Shown here in pieces: positions 35,815 through 45,718 of a stretch of DNA of 64,000 nt. The notes beneath the pieces are model-generated. The model saw only the letters and a list, made by a program, of their open reading frames with translations, did no database searches and had not been told where the DNA came from. Every line of letters starts with the position of its first letter. The stretch's first letter is position 1. The position numbers were made by a program, and so were the translations under genes. Source of the DNA: PALSA-612 sp963704335 (GTDB lineage Bacteria > Actinomycetota > Thermoleophilia > Gaiellales > Gaiellaceae); assembly GCA_963704335.1 (NCBI GenBank), contig OY969889.1:248001-312000 (forward strand), written 5' to 3'.

Positions 35815-37143
35815 GAGCAAGCCGGCAACAACGAAGCCGACGGCGATCCAGATGAGCGGGTCTACTTCGGCCCCGACGCGCAGGTCGGCGGTGACGCCCG
35901 CCGAGCCGTCCGTGTTCATGACGACGATCACCCAGTCACCGTCCTCGACATCCCAGTCGAGCACCTGATCCCCCGCACCGCTCGTCGATGCCACCCAGAA
36001 CGCTTGCGCCGTGGGAGGTGAGGCCGGAGGCCCGCCCGGTCTAGGCGAGTAATCCGGATCGTCGAGGTCGGTGACAACCGCGCGACGCACGTCGCCGACG
36101 TATGAGTCAGCATCCGACTCAGAGGCGATGCCCACGAACACCGACTGCTCGCTCTCGCTCTCGATGCGAACCGTGCCAATCAACTCGTCGATCACCCACT
36201 GCGGAATGTCGGCGTTGACGTCCAGGGTCTCGGAGATGAGGGCGTACGAGGCTGTGTCGAACTGCTCGCTCGGGGACATGAGGAAGCCGTCCGAGTCGCG
36301 CTGGGTCAGGTCGTAGACCATCCCCGTGACCCCGCCTGCAAGCAAGCCGAGCGAGATGAGGGCGAGGATGCTGCCGACGACGATGGCCACGATCCGGCCT
36401 GCGGTCCACTTCCTCTTGGGCGCAACTTCCGCAGCCGCCGGCTCAGCGACAGCCGCCGGCTCGAACAGCCGCGCCTCTGGCGCAACGTCGGTTGGTCCCT
36501 GGTCGAGCCGGAACGGCGGGTAGCGGTCCGTCATCAGCCCTGCGTAGGCAGCCACCCGGAGCACCCACCGGTCGAGGCCCACCACGAAGTCGAAGATCCC
36601 CCGCGGGTAGCGCGTCGTGAACAGCAACGCCACGCCTGCGATGAGGACGAGCACCGCGATCAGGCCGGGCCCCCAGTAGCTGTCTTCCCACGACATGAAG
36701 ATGCTCGCGCCGCCGACGAGGATCGCCACCACGATGTACTGCGGGATGGCGAGCAACCACCATTTGACGAGGACGAGCCCTCGCGATAGCCGCTCCGGAT
36801 AATCGACCTCGAGCCTCGCCGGGTAGTCCGCGACATCGTCCAGCGTGAAGGGCGGGTACCGATCCGTGCCGAGCCCGCCGTAGGAGTAGAACGCGACGCG
36901 CCACGTCCAGCGGAGCACGCCGACGTTGAAGTCGAAGATCCCTCGCGGATAGCGGCCCGTGAACAGGATCGCGAAGAACGCGACGATGCTCATGACCACA
37001 AACGCTGCCCAGAGGAAGAAGAGCACGATGAAGTGCGGGATCGCCAGCAGCCACTTGACGAGCCAGAGCCAACGGCTCAGCGAGGGATCGAGCTCACCCT
37101 CGATTCTCAGCGGATACGGCTGCGGTGTGCCGGAAGCTTCCAC
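35746..37143 (-). CDS. DUF4389-type membrane protein
   Basis: 465 residues from GTG 37143 with AGGAG upstream. Two similar halves each have YPLRIEGELDPSLSRWLWLVKWLL / VDYPERLSRGLVLVKWWLLAIP, then a helix pair, then RYPRGIFDFNVGVLRWTWRV / RYPRGIFDFVVGLDRWVLRV and a TDRYPPF end, the hallmark of the DUF4389 duplicate. Residues ~235-265 hold a further helix after a Pro/Ala linker, and the C-terminal ~180 residues form an extracytoplasmic domain and a last helix. The function is unknown; the protein is probably an envelope stress or lipid-related factor. Divergent from the kinase gene. Confidence 0.8.
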   Translation of the reverse strand: MEASGTPQPYPLRIEGELDPSLSRWLWLVKWLLAIPHFIVLFFLWAAFVVMSIVAFFAILFTGRYPRGIFDFNVGVLRWTWRVAFYSYGGLGTDRYPPFTLDDVADYPARLEVDYPERLSRGLVLVKWWLLAIPQYIVVAILVGGASIFMSWEDSYWGPGLIAVLVLIAGVALLFTTRYPRGIFDFVVGLDRWVLRVAAYAGLMTDRYPPFRLDQGPTDVAPEARLFEPAAVAEPAAAEVAPKRKWTAGRIVAIVVGSILALISLGLLAGGVTGMVYDLTQRDSDGFLMSPSEQFDTASYALISETLDVNADIPQWVIDELIGTVRIESESEQSVFVGIASESDADSYVGDVRRAVVTDLDDPDYSPRPGGPPASPPTAQAFWVASTSGAGDQVLDWDVEDGDWVIVVMNTDGSAGVTADLRVGAEVDPLIWIAVGFVVAGLLLGAGAAALIYVGSRRRREPAGL

Positions 37144-37224
37144 GGACTCCTGTCGGAGCCTAATCGAACCCGCGATAACCGGTCGTCGCGTTTTGGGGCG
37201 TGGCTGTGAGGGAACGGTGTTGGC

Positions 37225-38667
37225 ATGGCGGGCTTGCGGTCGCGCGGCTTGCCCGCGCGTTATGTAGACGTCTTGCTCATTGCCCACGGGGGGATGGCCG
37301 ACGTCTACCGCGCGACCGACTCCGTCCTCAGCCGCGTCGTGGCCGTCAAGGTGCTCGCCGACCGCTACGCGGCCGACGACGACTTCCGCGCGCGCTTCAC
37401 CCGCGAGGCACTGACGGCCGCCTCGCTCTCCCACCCCAACGTGGTCACGATCTTCGATGTCGGAGAGCACAACGGGACGCCGTTCATCGTCATGGAATAC
37501 CTCGCCGGCGGATCGCTGGCGGATCGGCTTCGTGACGGTCCGGTCCCACACGACGCGGCCACTGCCTGGCTGGACCAGGCCGCCGTCGCGCTCGACGCCG
37601 CACACGCTGCCGGCATCGTCCATCGGGACATCAAGCCCGGCAACCTCATGCTCGACGACGACGGCGACGTGCACGTGTCCGACTTCGGCATCGCGCGTGC
37701 GGCCGCGCACGATCCCCTCACGCACACTGGAACCATCCTCGGCAGCTCGGGCTATATGGCGCCCGAGCAGGCGCGCGGCGAGCCCGCGACATCCGCCAGT
37801 GACCGCTACGGGCTGGCCTGCGTGGCCTTCGAGCTACTGACGGGCAGCCGTCCTTTCGTCGCCAACTCGCCGACCGCCGAGGCGCTCCTGCATGCCACCG
37901 AGCCTCCTCCCCACGCATCCGTGGTAGAGCCGAGCCTGCCCGCGGCCGTGGACAGCGTGCTCTTGCGAGCGCTGGCGAAGAGCCCCGACGTCCGGCCGCC
38001 GAGTGCCCAGGCGCTGATAAAAGGCCTGCGCGATGCCTTGCGAGAGGACGACGCACCGACGCGCCTCATTCCGGCTCCGGTGCACGATGCACCAGCGCGT
38101 GTCCAACGGAAGAGTCTCCGGGGGGTTGCGCTCGTCGCCGCCCTGTTGGCGCTCGCCGGTGCCGGTACAGCGGTCGGCCTTGCCTTGAACAGTGGAGGCG
38201 ATGACCGGCCGCGCACGGTTGTCATCACAGAAACCATGCCCGGCACGACGCGGGTCCGGACGGTCACGGTCGAGAATCCTCCGCCTGCCGACCCACCGCC
38301 CCCGCCCGCGCCCACGCAGCCGCCGCCCCCGCCCGCCGAGCCGGCGCGTTCCTCCGCCAGCGCAGCGGCTGACAACGACCGCGCGTACCAGTTGATGCTG
38401 AACGAGGACTTCGAGGGCGCACTGCCGATTCTCGAGGGCGCCTACGGAACGCTCGCCGGCTCCGGGACGACGGCGGAGGCCTACACGGCCTACAACCTCG
38501 CCTTCACGCGCTTTGCGCTCGGCTCCTGCCACGATGTGGTGGCGTTGCTGGATCGCTCGGAGTCGATCCAGGGCGAGCGCAAGGAGATCTCGCGTCTCCG
38601 CAAGCGTGCGGAGAAGTCGTGCGACGGAGACAGCACCGGGCAAGGCGAAGGCAAGGGCGACGACTAG
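37225..38667 (+). CDS. Membrane Ser/Thr protein kinase (PknB-like) with TPR-like extracellular tail
   Basis: 480 residues. Kinase domain ~13-270: Gly loop AHGGMADVYRA (shorter than the usual GxGxxG), invariant Lys42 in VAVKVL, catalytic HRDIKPGN (133-140), DFG (153-155) and APE-like YMAPEQARGE. A single membrane helix (~295-316) follows, then a Thr/Pro-rich stalk (PPPPAPTQPPPPP) and an external helical region with paired helices (YQLMLNEDFEGALPILEGAY). PASTA repeats are absent, so the external signal should be a protein or stress cue rather than muropeptide. It is divergent from the DUF4389 gene and 4 bp from the convergent exporter permease. Confidence 0.93.
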   Translation: MAGLRSRGLPARYVDVLLIAHGGMADVYRATDSVLSRVVAVKVLADRYAADDDFRARFTREALTAASLSHPNVVTIFDVGEHNGTPFIVMEYLAGGSLADRLRDGPVPHDAATAWLDQAAVALDAAHAAGIVHRDIKPGNLMLDDDGDVHVSDFGIARAAAHDPLTHTGTILGSSGYMAPEQARGEPATSASDRYGLACVAFELLTGSRPFVANSPTAEALLHATEPPPHASVVEPSLPAAVDSVLLRALAKSPDVRPPSAQALIKGLRDALREDDAPTRLIPAPVHDAPARVQRKSLRGVALVAALLALAGAGTAVGLALNSGGDDRPRTVVITETMPGTTRVRTVTVENPPPADPPPPPAPTQPPPPPAEPARSSASAAADNDRAYQLMLNEDFEGALPILEGAYGTLAGSGTTAEAYTAYNLAFTRFALGSCHDVVALLDRSESIQGERKEISRLRKRAEKSCDGDSTGQGEGKGDD

Positions 38668-38671
38668 CCGG

Positions 38672-39442
38672 TCAACGCGTGACGACGTGGCGGAAGCGCA
38701 TGATCGCCAGCGCTCCGAAGACGACGACGATCCCGACGCACCAGAGCACGGCGCCCCAGATGTCGTTCCCGGCCGGCGTGTCGATGAACAGCGCCCGCAC
38801 GGCGTCGACCATCGTCGTGAACGGGTTGTTCTCGGCGAAGGGCTGCAGCCACGACGGCATCGACTGGACGGGCACGAACGCGGACGACACGAACGTCAGC
38901 GGGAACAGAATCGTGAAGCCGATCGCGTTCGCGGTCTCCGGCGACGACGAAACGAGGCCGATCAGCGCGAAGACCCAGGAGAAGGCGTATCCAATGAAGA
39001 GCAGCAGCGCAATCCCCGCCAGGATCTCCGGCGCATCCGTGTGAAAGCGGAACCCGACCGCGAGCCCGACGGCAAGCATGACGACGAGCTGGATCACGTT
39101 GAGCCCCACATCGGCGAGCGTGCGGCCCGTGAGCACGGCGGCGCGCGACATCGGCAGCGAACGGAAGCGATCCATCAGGCCCTTCTTCATGTCGTCGGAG
39201 AGCCCAAGCGCGGTTACGAAGCCGCCGAACACCATCGACTGCACGAGGATCCCCGGCAGCAAGAAGTCGACATAGTCGAAGCCGGGCGTGCTGATCGCGC
39301 CGCCGAAGACGTAGACGAACAGCAGCACGAACATGACCGGCTGCACCGTGTAGCCGACGAGCAGATCGGGCTGACGTCGGATGCGCAGCAGCGATCGCTT
39401 CGCCATCACCCATGTGTCGCTGAGGGTGAATGCGAGGCTCAC
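38672..39442 (-). CDS. ABC-2 exporter permease (DrrB-like)
   Basis: 256 residues with six membrane helices and the ABC-2 permease landmarks: an N-terminal amphipathic segment (VMAKRSLLRIRRQPDLLVGY) before helix 1, GGAISTPGFDYVDFLLPGIL, RFRSLPMSRAAVLTGRTLAD (the coupling helix) and SAFVPVQSMPSWLQPFAENN near the C-terminus. It pairs with the ATPase gene upstream, overlapping it by 4 bp (ATGA). The pair probably exports a drug-like or lipid substrate; self-resistance or envelope export cannot be separated. Confidence 0.9.
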   Translation of the reverse strand: MSLAFTLSDTWVMAKRSLLRIRRQPDLLVGYTVQPVMFVLLFVYVFGGAISTPGFDYVDFLLPGILVQSMVFGGFVTALGLSDDMKKGLMDRFRSLPMSRAAVLTGRTLADVGLNVIQLVVMLAVGLAVGFRFHTDAPEILAGIALLLFIGYAFSWVFALIGLVSSSPETANAIGFTILFPLTFVSSAFVPVQSMPSWLQPFAENNPFTTMVDAVRALFIDTPAGNDIWGAVLWCVGIVVVFGALAIMRFRHVVTR

Positions 39443-40401
39443 TCCGCGGCTTCCTCCTCTTCCTCTGCGTGGTGGCCCGTCAGCGTGAGGAAGACATCGT
39501 CGAGGGTGGGGCGCCGTACGACGATGTCCTCGATTCGTACGCCCTGGTCGTCGAGGCGGCGCACCACTTCCGGGATCACGCCGCCCGCCTCGCGCACGGG
39601 AATGCAGAGCCTGGAGTCCTCGGCGGTGGGCTCACCGTCCGCGACGGCGCGCAGCGTTGCGATCGCGCGCTCGGCCGCAGATGAATCGGCAAGGCTCACC
39701 TCGAGGCGGTCCCCGCCCACGCGCTCCTTCAGCTCGTTCGACGTGCCCTCGGCGATCACGAGGCCCCGATCGATGACGGCGATGCGGTCGGCCAGACGAT
39801 CCGCTTCGTCGAGATACTGCGTCGTCAGGAGAACGGTCGTGCCGCCGGCGGCGAGGGCCTCCAGCGCATCCCACAGCGCGAACCGTGAACGCGGATCGAG
39901 GCCGGTCGTGGGCTCGTCCAGGAACAGGACAGGCGGCTCGGCGACCAGTGCCGCGGCTAGGTCGAGACGGCGGTGCATGCCCCCCGAGTACGTGCTCACG
40001 TAGCGGTCGCCGGCGTCGGTGAGGTCGAAGGTCGCTAGCAACGCATGTGCCCGCTCGGCAGCGCGCTTGCGGCCGAGGTGGTACAGGCGCCCGACGAGCT
40101 CGAGGTTCTCGAAGCCCGTCAGGTTCTCGTCGACTGCCGCATACTGGCCGGTCAGGCCGATCCGCTTGCGCACCTCGCCCGGTTGCTTGACGACGTCGAT
40201 CCCCGCCACCTGTGCGGTGCCGCCGTCCGGGCGAAGGAGCGTCGTGAAGATGCGAACAGCCGTTGTCTTGCCCGCGCCGTTCGGGCCGAGGAGCCCGTAC
40301 ACCGTGCCGGCCTGCACGCGCAGGTCGACGCCCTTCAGCGCCTCTACCTTTCCGTACTGCTTGCGGAGGCCGATTGCCTCGATCCCGTTCGTGGCCGCCA
40401 C
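39439..40401 (-). CDS. ABC exporter ATP-binding protein (DrrA-like)
   Basis: 320 residues: Walker A GPNGAGKTT (~37-45), Q-loop LTGQYAAVDENLTGFENL, signature YSGGMHRRLDLA, Walker B LFLDEPTTGLDP and the H-loop region as TTQYLDEAD (Gln-Tyr in place of the canonical His, typical of DrrA). The C-terminal ~90 residues form the DrrA regulatory extension (VRRPTLDDVFLTLTGHHAEEE). It energises the permease encoded by the following gene. The divergent small membrane protein at 40445 starts 43 bp away. Confidence 0.93.
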   Translation of the reverse strand: MAATNGIEAIGLRKQYGKVEALKGVDLRVQAGTVYGLLGPNGAGKTTAVRIFTTLLRPDGGTAQVAGIDVVKQPGEVRKRIGLTGQYAAVDENLTGFENLELVGRLYHLGRKRAAERAHALLATFDLTDAGDRYVSTYSGGMHRRLDLAAALVAEPPVLFLDEPTTGLDPRSRFALWDALEALAAGGTTVLLTTQYLDEADRLADRIAVIDRGLVIAEGTSNELKERVGGDRLEVSLADSSAAERAIATLRAVADGEPTAEDSRLCIPVREAGGVIPEVVRRLDDQGVRIEDIVVRRPTLDDVFLTLTGHHAEEEEEAAE

Positions 40402-40444
40402 CGGCTCTGACGCTACCGGAGGGGCGATGACTTAAGCTCGCCCG

Positions 40445-41116
40445 ATGCGCTCGCCTGCTCGCGTCGCCGCCGTTCTCATGGTGGTGGCGGTGGTGTTGGC
40501 CAACGTCGCGTTCCTCGGCCTTGGCTCGGTGTTCAACTACCCAGACATCCTCCAGGAGCCCGCTGACGAGATCCTGGCCGAGTTTCGTGACGACGAAGGA
40601 ACGATCATCACCCTCTTCGTCATCCTTGCCCTGTCCGCAGCTCTGCTCGCTCCGATCGCGATCTTGCTCGGCCACCTCGCCGGAAATGAGCTTGGACGTT
40701 GGTCGATCTGGGTCGGGATCGCCGCTGCGGTAGTCCAGGTGATCGGCCTGAGCCGCTGGTCGCTGATCGTGCCCTTCATCGCCGACCGTCAGGACACGGA
40801 CACGTTCGAAACGGTGCACACCGTGCTCGGCACCGTTGTCGGCGAAACGCTCGGCTACCTGCTGACGGCCACGTGGACGGTGCTCATCATCTACGCGCTG
40901 GGACGGCGCCTCGCCGGGCGGTGGTTCACGTACGTCGGCCTGGCAGCGGCAGCACTCATCGCGCTCGGAGTCCTCGTTCCGCTCGACGTGCCCGGAACCG
41001 ACTTCGCCAACTTCGTCGGCTACATCCTCTGGTCGATCTGGCTGGTTGCCTTCGCCGTTCTGATCTGGCGGCGGTCGCATGTCGGCGGTCCCGCAGCAGA
41101 GCAGCCGGCGACGTAG
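40445..41116 (+). CDS. DUF4386-like integral membrane protein
   Basis: 223 residues with about six membrane helices (starting ~6-28 and ending ~190-208) joined by short loops. The charged loop PADEILAEFRDDEG and the central ADRQDTDTFETVHTVLGTVVGE resemble the DUF4386 family (F..vh..lg..lGe). No function is known for the family; no cofactor-binding motif beyond one His is seen. It ends 5 bp before a strong bidirectional terminator shared with the large phosphatase gene. Confidence 0.7.
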   Translation: MRSPARVAAVLMVVAVVLANVAFLGLGSVFNYPDILQEPADEILAEFRDDEGTIITLFVILALSAALLAPIAILLGHLAGNELGRWSIWVGIAAAVVQVIGLSRWSLIVPFIADRQDTDTFETVHTVLGTVVGETLGYLLTATWTVLIIYALGRRLAGRWFTYVGLAAAALIALGVLVPLDVPGTDFANFVGYILWSIWLVAFAVLIWRRSHVGGPAAEQPAT

Positions 41117-41120
41117 TCCC

Positions 41121-41151
41121 GTGGGAGCCCGCCTCTGCGGCGGGCTCCCAC
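41121..41151. terminator. Bidirectional terminator
   Basis: A perfect 13-bp stem GTGGGAGCCCGCC / GGCGGGCTCCCAC with a TCTGC loop lies between two convergent genes. Confidence 0.9.
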
Positions 41152-41161
41152 GACCTCTCGA

Positions 41162-44100
41162 CTAGGGGGACGGCACCAGCACGGGGCAGTTCGGCTCCGT
41201 AGCCCCGTTGCCGTCGGCGCAGTTGATCCGACCACTCGGGAACGCCTTCACCACCGGCGAGAGCGGCGAGTTGGCCGTGATGTGCGTCGCGACCACCTGC
41301 TCCATGATCTCCTGCGTCGTCATGCGGCTGGCGAAGTTCGGGTAGCCGTCGCCACCCGATGCGATGAAGTCGTTCTCGGCGATCTCGTACATGGAGGCCG
41401 CCGTGAGATCGACAGCGGTTGCCGTGCAGTTGCCCGCCGCATCCGCCACGAAGGCGGAGGTGACCCGGCTTCCGGCCGGCAATGCGATGTCGTACGTGAA
41501 GCAGAGTCCGGAGACCTGCGGGAAGCGCCCGTCGACGGCGGGCATCCGTGAGACCCCGTTTTCCAGCATCGTCTTCAGCTCCGCGCCGTTCACGCTGAGC
41601 GTGACGACGACGTTCCCGAACGGCAGCACCGAGAGGCTCTGGCCTCGCGTGATCGGGAACGGCGGAGGCGCGTACGCGGGACAGAAGTCGCCCGAGATGT
41701 CGGGGTTCGGGCATGTCAGGTCGGCGCGCAGGCCACCCGAGTTCGTGATCGCGAACTGGACGCCGATCGACTCGTACGTGGTCCGCATCGCATCGGTAAC
41801 GACGTTGCCGACCAGTGACTCGCACGTGCGACCGGTGCCACCGCCGCACTGATCCGCTCGCGGAATGAACTTCGTCGACGTTCCGATCTGCTGGCCGAGA
41901 ATCGGCGCCAGCAGCGCCGTCAGCCTGTCGATCTCGGCTTGAATCGCCGGGTCGGGCGTGACGCCGATGTTCCACGGCTTGTGGTAATCGGCCGTCTTGT
42001 AGACGACGCGGCCGTTCTGGTCGATCAGGATCCGGACTCGCGTGAAACGGAGGCCCTTGCCCCTGTTCTCGACGACGAGCACGCCGTTCGGGCGTCGCGC
42101 GTTGACCTGAAGGTCGTTGTGGTCGCCGATCACGACGTCCACGTTCTTGAGCGCGTCCGCGATGTCGATGAGCGGACCGGTCGGGTCGGTCACGGTGCCG
42201 CCGGTTGCGCCCTCGTGGCCGAGAGCGACGATCGCGTCCGTCTTGTTCCTGAGCTCCCTCGCTTCTGCGTTGACGGCCGGAACTATCGGCCGCACCTGGA
42301 AGGGGCCAAGGTTGCCCGGGAAGACGACCTCCGGCGTCGACTCGGTCGTGAAGCCGACGACCCCCAGCCGGATACCGTCGTCGAGCTTGAACACGGTCGA
42401 CGGCGACCACTCCTGCGGCGTCTTCCCGTTCGCCCTGACGATGTTCGCCGACAGCATCGGGAACTCCGCCAGCGGGATCAGCTCCTCGCGGAGATATGCC
42501 TGGCCGCGGTCGAAGCTGTGGTTGCCGAGGGCGTCGGCGTCGATGCCCATCATGTTCATGATCGGAGGCGTCGGCTTGTCGCCGAAGAAGTTCGAGATCG
42601 GAGGCGTGGCGCCGCCGAAGGAGTCTCCGCCCGCCACCTCGATGATGCCGGCAGCGTCTACGCGGTTGGCCTCCCCCTCGTACACGTCGAACCAGGTCTC
42701 GAGGAACGCGGCGCCGGCGATGGCGAAGGACGGGTTGCTCGTCGGTACCGCGTTCACGTTGTCAGCCGCCTCGCTAAGGGGCGTGAGCTGGGCGTGCCAG
42801 TCGCTGATGTCGAGGATGTCGACCTCTTTCAGCTTGTTCGTATCCCTGGCGATCTGCGTGAGAATCGAGCCTCGAGCATTCTGCGGCCCGGGGATGCGCA
42901 TCAGGAATGCGATCGTCGGGGCGACGTCGATCATGCGCACGTTCGGCACCTTGTCATCGTCCTTGCGAACACCCGGCCCGCTGGCGACGAAGACGCTGTG
43001 CATGTTGATGTTGTGGTCGAGGTCGACGAGATCAGGCAGGTAGCCGTGCTGCCCGAAGAACTGCGAGAGCGCGATTCGTTCGCCGGGCGTCGCGGCGTCG
43101 AACTGGTAGGGGGGCCGCGAGACGACGACCACGTCGCCACTCCGGCTCGGATGCAACGAATCGACACCGTCGACGTCGCGTAGCTCTTCTTTCTTGAAGA
43201 TCTCGAGGATCACCTTCTTACCGGGATTCGCCGGATCGGTGAGGTTCTCGAAGGCGGCGATCACCTGGTTGCGAACGAGCTCGTAGTCGCCCGCAGGGAC
43301 GATCCCACCCGGATCGCGACCGGCCAGGCTGACGTAGACCTGAAGCGCGCCCCCGGCCCAGCATGCCTTGGCCTTGGTGCCGGCAGCTGCCCGGCAGTTG
43401 GAGAAGTTCTCGGCCGTGTTGATCCCGGCGTCCTGGAGCACCTTGCCGGCGTTGATCGCATACCACTGCGGGGCGAAGCCGTGGTCTGACGACATGAAGG
43501 TGGTCGGCTTGCCACCCATGAGGTGACGGGCCAGCGCAAGCGTGGCGTCGGCCTCGTGATAGGCGCTGCGGATATAGCCCTCACGGATCGCGACTCGTCC
43601 GTCGGGTACGCCGTCGTAGTCGGCGTCGTCGTAGGTCGGGTTCGGCTGTCCGTCGATGTCTGTCTTCGTGACGAGCGCCAGGAACTGGTGCGAGAACTCG
43701 TCCGTCACCGGGTAGCCGACGAACGCGAGATCGGTGTCCGGCTGGAGCGTTCCCAGGATGAAGTTCAGAACCGCGTCGCCGAACGCCTTCTGGAGGTCCC
43801 GCCCCTGCTGGACATACGTGGCCTCGTCGATGATCCGGGCCTCCAGTGGGGCGAAGTCCGCCGAGATGAACGTCGGTAGGTTGTCGGCGATGTATTTCTC
43901 CAGCTTGTTCTCGCCCGGCTGGCCGGCGGGCAACGCGTCGCAGGCCGCCGTCGCGCAGGTGGCGATGACCCGCTCCACCGATGTGAAGTACAGCTTGAAC
44001 GTGGACAGGTCCGGCGAAAGCGTGATGAGCTTCACGTAGAAGCCTGCGGTCTGCCCGGCGCGCGTGCCGATCAGGCCGTCCGCTCCCTTCAGCTTGATCT

Positions 44101-44950
44101 CCTTGAAGTCCCCGACAGCGAGGTTGACGGCTGCCTGGGCGCCGTTCTTGCCGGCTGCGCTGGGAACGAGCAGCGCGCGGTCGTACGCGGCGGTGCCGTT
44201 GACGAGCGAGTCGTAGAGATAGAGGTCGTACGTCCGCGTGGGGTTCTGTGCAGCGAAGGTCGTTGCGACCGTGAGCACCGTCTGCTGTGGCGGCGCCGCC
44301 GGATCCGCAGCCGGAACGTTCGTCCAGCCCGTTGCGGGCTCGAACGCGGCGACCTGGTACGAGACACCGAAGGCGGCTGCGCCTGCCTGCTCGTCCTCGT
44401 CCAGCGGCGCGGCGAGGACGCCGCGAGTGGAGAAGAAGTTCACGAAGTCGACGGTCGGTCCGACGATGCCGGACTGCACGCCTCCGACCCAGTCGACTTG
44501 CGCGACCTTCTTGCCCGCCCGCTCGGCGGCTGCCGCGAGCGTGTCAGCCTGCATCGATCCGGCCGCCGAGAACGATGTGCGGTTGTTGAAGTCAACGTCG
44601 CCGACACGGTGGTACGTGTTGTTCGTCGAGCCGTGCTCGCTCGGCCACGTCCCCGTCATCAGCGAGTACCAGCCCACGCCGGTGTTCGGAGGGAAGGCCG
44701 GCTGAAGCCCGTTTTGGCCCGTGACGCCGTCGTTCATGAGAGACCTGTACGTGGGCATTGCCCCATCCCTGGCGTAGCGCTCCATCAGATCCGGGCGCAT
44801 CCCGTCGGACGCGAAGTACACGACTTTGTCGGTCTTCCCCGGATTCGCCGGCGTCTGCGCCGAGACGGACCCGGCCAGAAAGACAAACGTCGCAACGAGT
44901 GCGACGGTGCTCGTGACAAAGACTGCGCTGGTGCGACTTACCTTCCACAT
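41162..44950 (-). CDS. Secreted alkaline phosphatase-superfamily phosphodiesterase fused to a 5'-nucleotidase
   Basis: 1262 residues; ATG 44950 is chosen for the AGGAGGG site just upstream. A signal peptide (VFVTSTVALVATFVFLAG) precedes domain 1 (residues ~40-690), a type I phosphodiesterase/nucleotide pyrophosphatase fold: VVYFASDGMRPDLM, PPNTGVGWYSLMTGTWPSEHG, MSSDHGF and a late VFVASGPGV. Domain 2 (~760-1250) is a 5'-nucleotidase: IIEVAGGDSFGG, DALGNHSFDRG, ALGHEGATGG, GDHND and a C-terminal substrate-binding part with FAITNSGGLRADL and PFGNVVVTLSVNGAEL plus IASGGDGYPNF. Both halves keep metal ligands. The enzyme could degrade nucleotides stepwise outside the cell to nucleoside and phosphate. 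Confidence 0.9.
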   Translation of the reverse strand: MWKVSRTSAVFVTSTVALVATFVFLAGSVSAQTPANPGKTDKVVYFASDGMRPDLMERYARDGAMPTYRSLMNDGVTGQNGLQPAFPPNTGVGWYSLMTGTWPSEHGSTNNTYHRVGDVDFNNRTSFSAAGSMQADTLAAAAERAGKKVAQVDWVGGVQSGIVGPTVDFVNFFSTRGVLAAPLDEDEQAGAAAFGVSYQVAAFEPATGWTNVPAADPAAPPQQTVLTVATTFAAQNPTRTYDLYLYDSLVNGTAAYDRALLVPSAAGKNGAQAAVNLAVGDFKEIKLKGADGLIGTRAGQTAGFYVKLITLSPDLSTFKLYFTSVERVIATCATAACDALPAGQPGENKLEKYIADNLPTFISADFAPLEARIIDEATYVQQGRDLQKAFGDAVLNFILGTLQPDTDLAFVGYPVTDEFSHQFLALVTKTDIDGQPNPTYDDADYDGVPDGRVAIREGYIRSAYHEADATLALARHLMGGKPTTFMSSDHGFAPQWYAINAGKVLQDAGINTAENFSNCRAAAGTKAKACWAGGALQVYVSLAGRDPGGIVPAGDYELVRNQVIAAFENLTDPANPGKKVILEIFKKEELRDVDGVDSLHPSRSGDVVVVSRPPYQFDAATPGERIALSQFFGQHGYLPDLVDLDHNINMHSVFVASGPGVRKDDDKVPNVRMIDVAPTIAFLMRIPGPQNARGSILTQIARDTNKLKEVDILDISDWHAQLTPLSEAADNVNAVPTSNPSFAIAGAAFLETWFDVYEGEANRVDAAGIIEVAGGDSFGGATPPISNFFGDKPTPPIMNMMGIDADALGNHSFDRGQAYLREELIPLAEFPMLSANIVRANGKTPQEWSPSTVFKLDDGIRLGVVGFTTESTPEVVFPGNLGPFQVRPIVPAVNAEARELRNKTDAIVALGHEGATGGTVTDPTGPLIDIADALKNVDVVIGDHNDLQVNARRPNGVLVVENRGKGLRFTRVRILIDQNGRVVYKTADYHKPWNIGVTPDPAIQAEIDRLTALLAPILGQQIGTSTKFIPRADQCGGGTGRTCESLVGNVVTDAMRTTYESIGVQFAITNSGGLRADLTCPNPDISGDFCPAYAPPPFPITRGQSLSVLPFGNVVVTLSVNGAELKTMLENGVSRMPAVDGRFPQVSGLCFTYDIALPAGSRVTSAFVADAAGNCTATAVDLTAASMYEIAENDFIASGGDGYPNFASRMTTQEIMEQVVATHITANSPLSPVVKAFPSGRINCADGNGATEPNCPVLVPSP

Positions 44951-45128
44951 GGTTTCCCTCCTGGCTGACGGCAGCACTATAAGACCTTCAGTCTGGATTT
45001 AGCCGCTATCACCGAAAAGAAACGCGGCGCTCCTCGGACCGAGATACCCTGCGTCGCCTACGCTCGGGCGTTCGAAAGTGTCGTCAAGCCAACGGGCATG
45101 GTGCGGTCGTTCGTCGTAAGGTGAGGGC

Positions 45129-45645
45129 GTGGAGACCTGGGACGCGCTGCGGTCACGTCGCAACGTGCGGGAGTTCTCGCCTACGCCAGGTGAGCGAGGA
45201 GGACCTCACGACGATCCTCGAGGCGGGCCGGCTCGCGCCGTCGGCGAAGAACTGGCAGCCGTGGGACTTCGTGCTGGTCACCGACCGCGATCAGCTCCGC
45301 GACCTCACCGGGGTCTGGCAGGGCGCCTGGCACGTCGGCGCCGCCGCGGCTGCAATCGCGATCGTCGCACCGAATCCTCCGGACGAGCGCTGGGCCGGGC
45401 TCCTGCAGTACGACCTCGGTCACGCGACGATGCTGATGATGCTCGCCGCGGCCGACCTCGGGATAGGCACATGCCACTCGTCCGTGCAGGACCAGGAGCT
45501 CGCTCGAAAGATCCTCGGCTTCCCGGAGGGCCACTTCCTCGCATACCTCGTCTCGCTTGGCTACCCGGCCGACGGGCCGCTCCGGCCGCTCAAGCGGCTC
45601 AACCGGCGAGCGTTCGAGGAGGTCGTACACCGAGGCCGCTGGTAG
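45129..45645 (+). CDS. Nitroreductase-family FMN protein, frameshifted
   Basis: The N-terminus METWDALRSRRNVREFSPTP is encoded from GTG 45129. The rest (VSEEDLTTILEAGRLAPSAK, NWQPWDFVLV, LLQYDLGHATMLMMLAAADL, GIGTCHSSV, SLGYPADGPLRPLKR) continues in another frame. One extra G at 45189-45190 separates SPTP from VSEED; removing it gives a ~171-residue protein with all FMN-contact motifs (RSRRNVREF, APSAKNWQPW, GIGTC). The family reduces nitro groups or enones with NAD(P)H. It stands alone, convergent with the ABC importer operon. Confidence 0.85.
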
Positions 45646-45718
45646 CGCTCCCGTCCGGCACGCTGACGCCGCGTGCGCCACGAACTGCACGGTGTCACGA
45701 GCGCCTCGCACGATCGGG

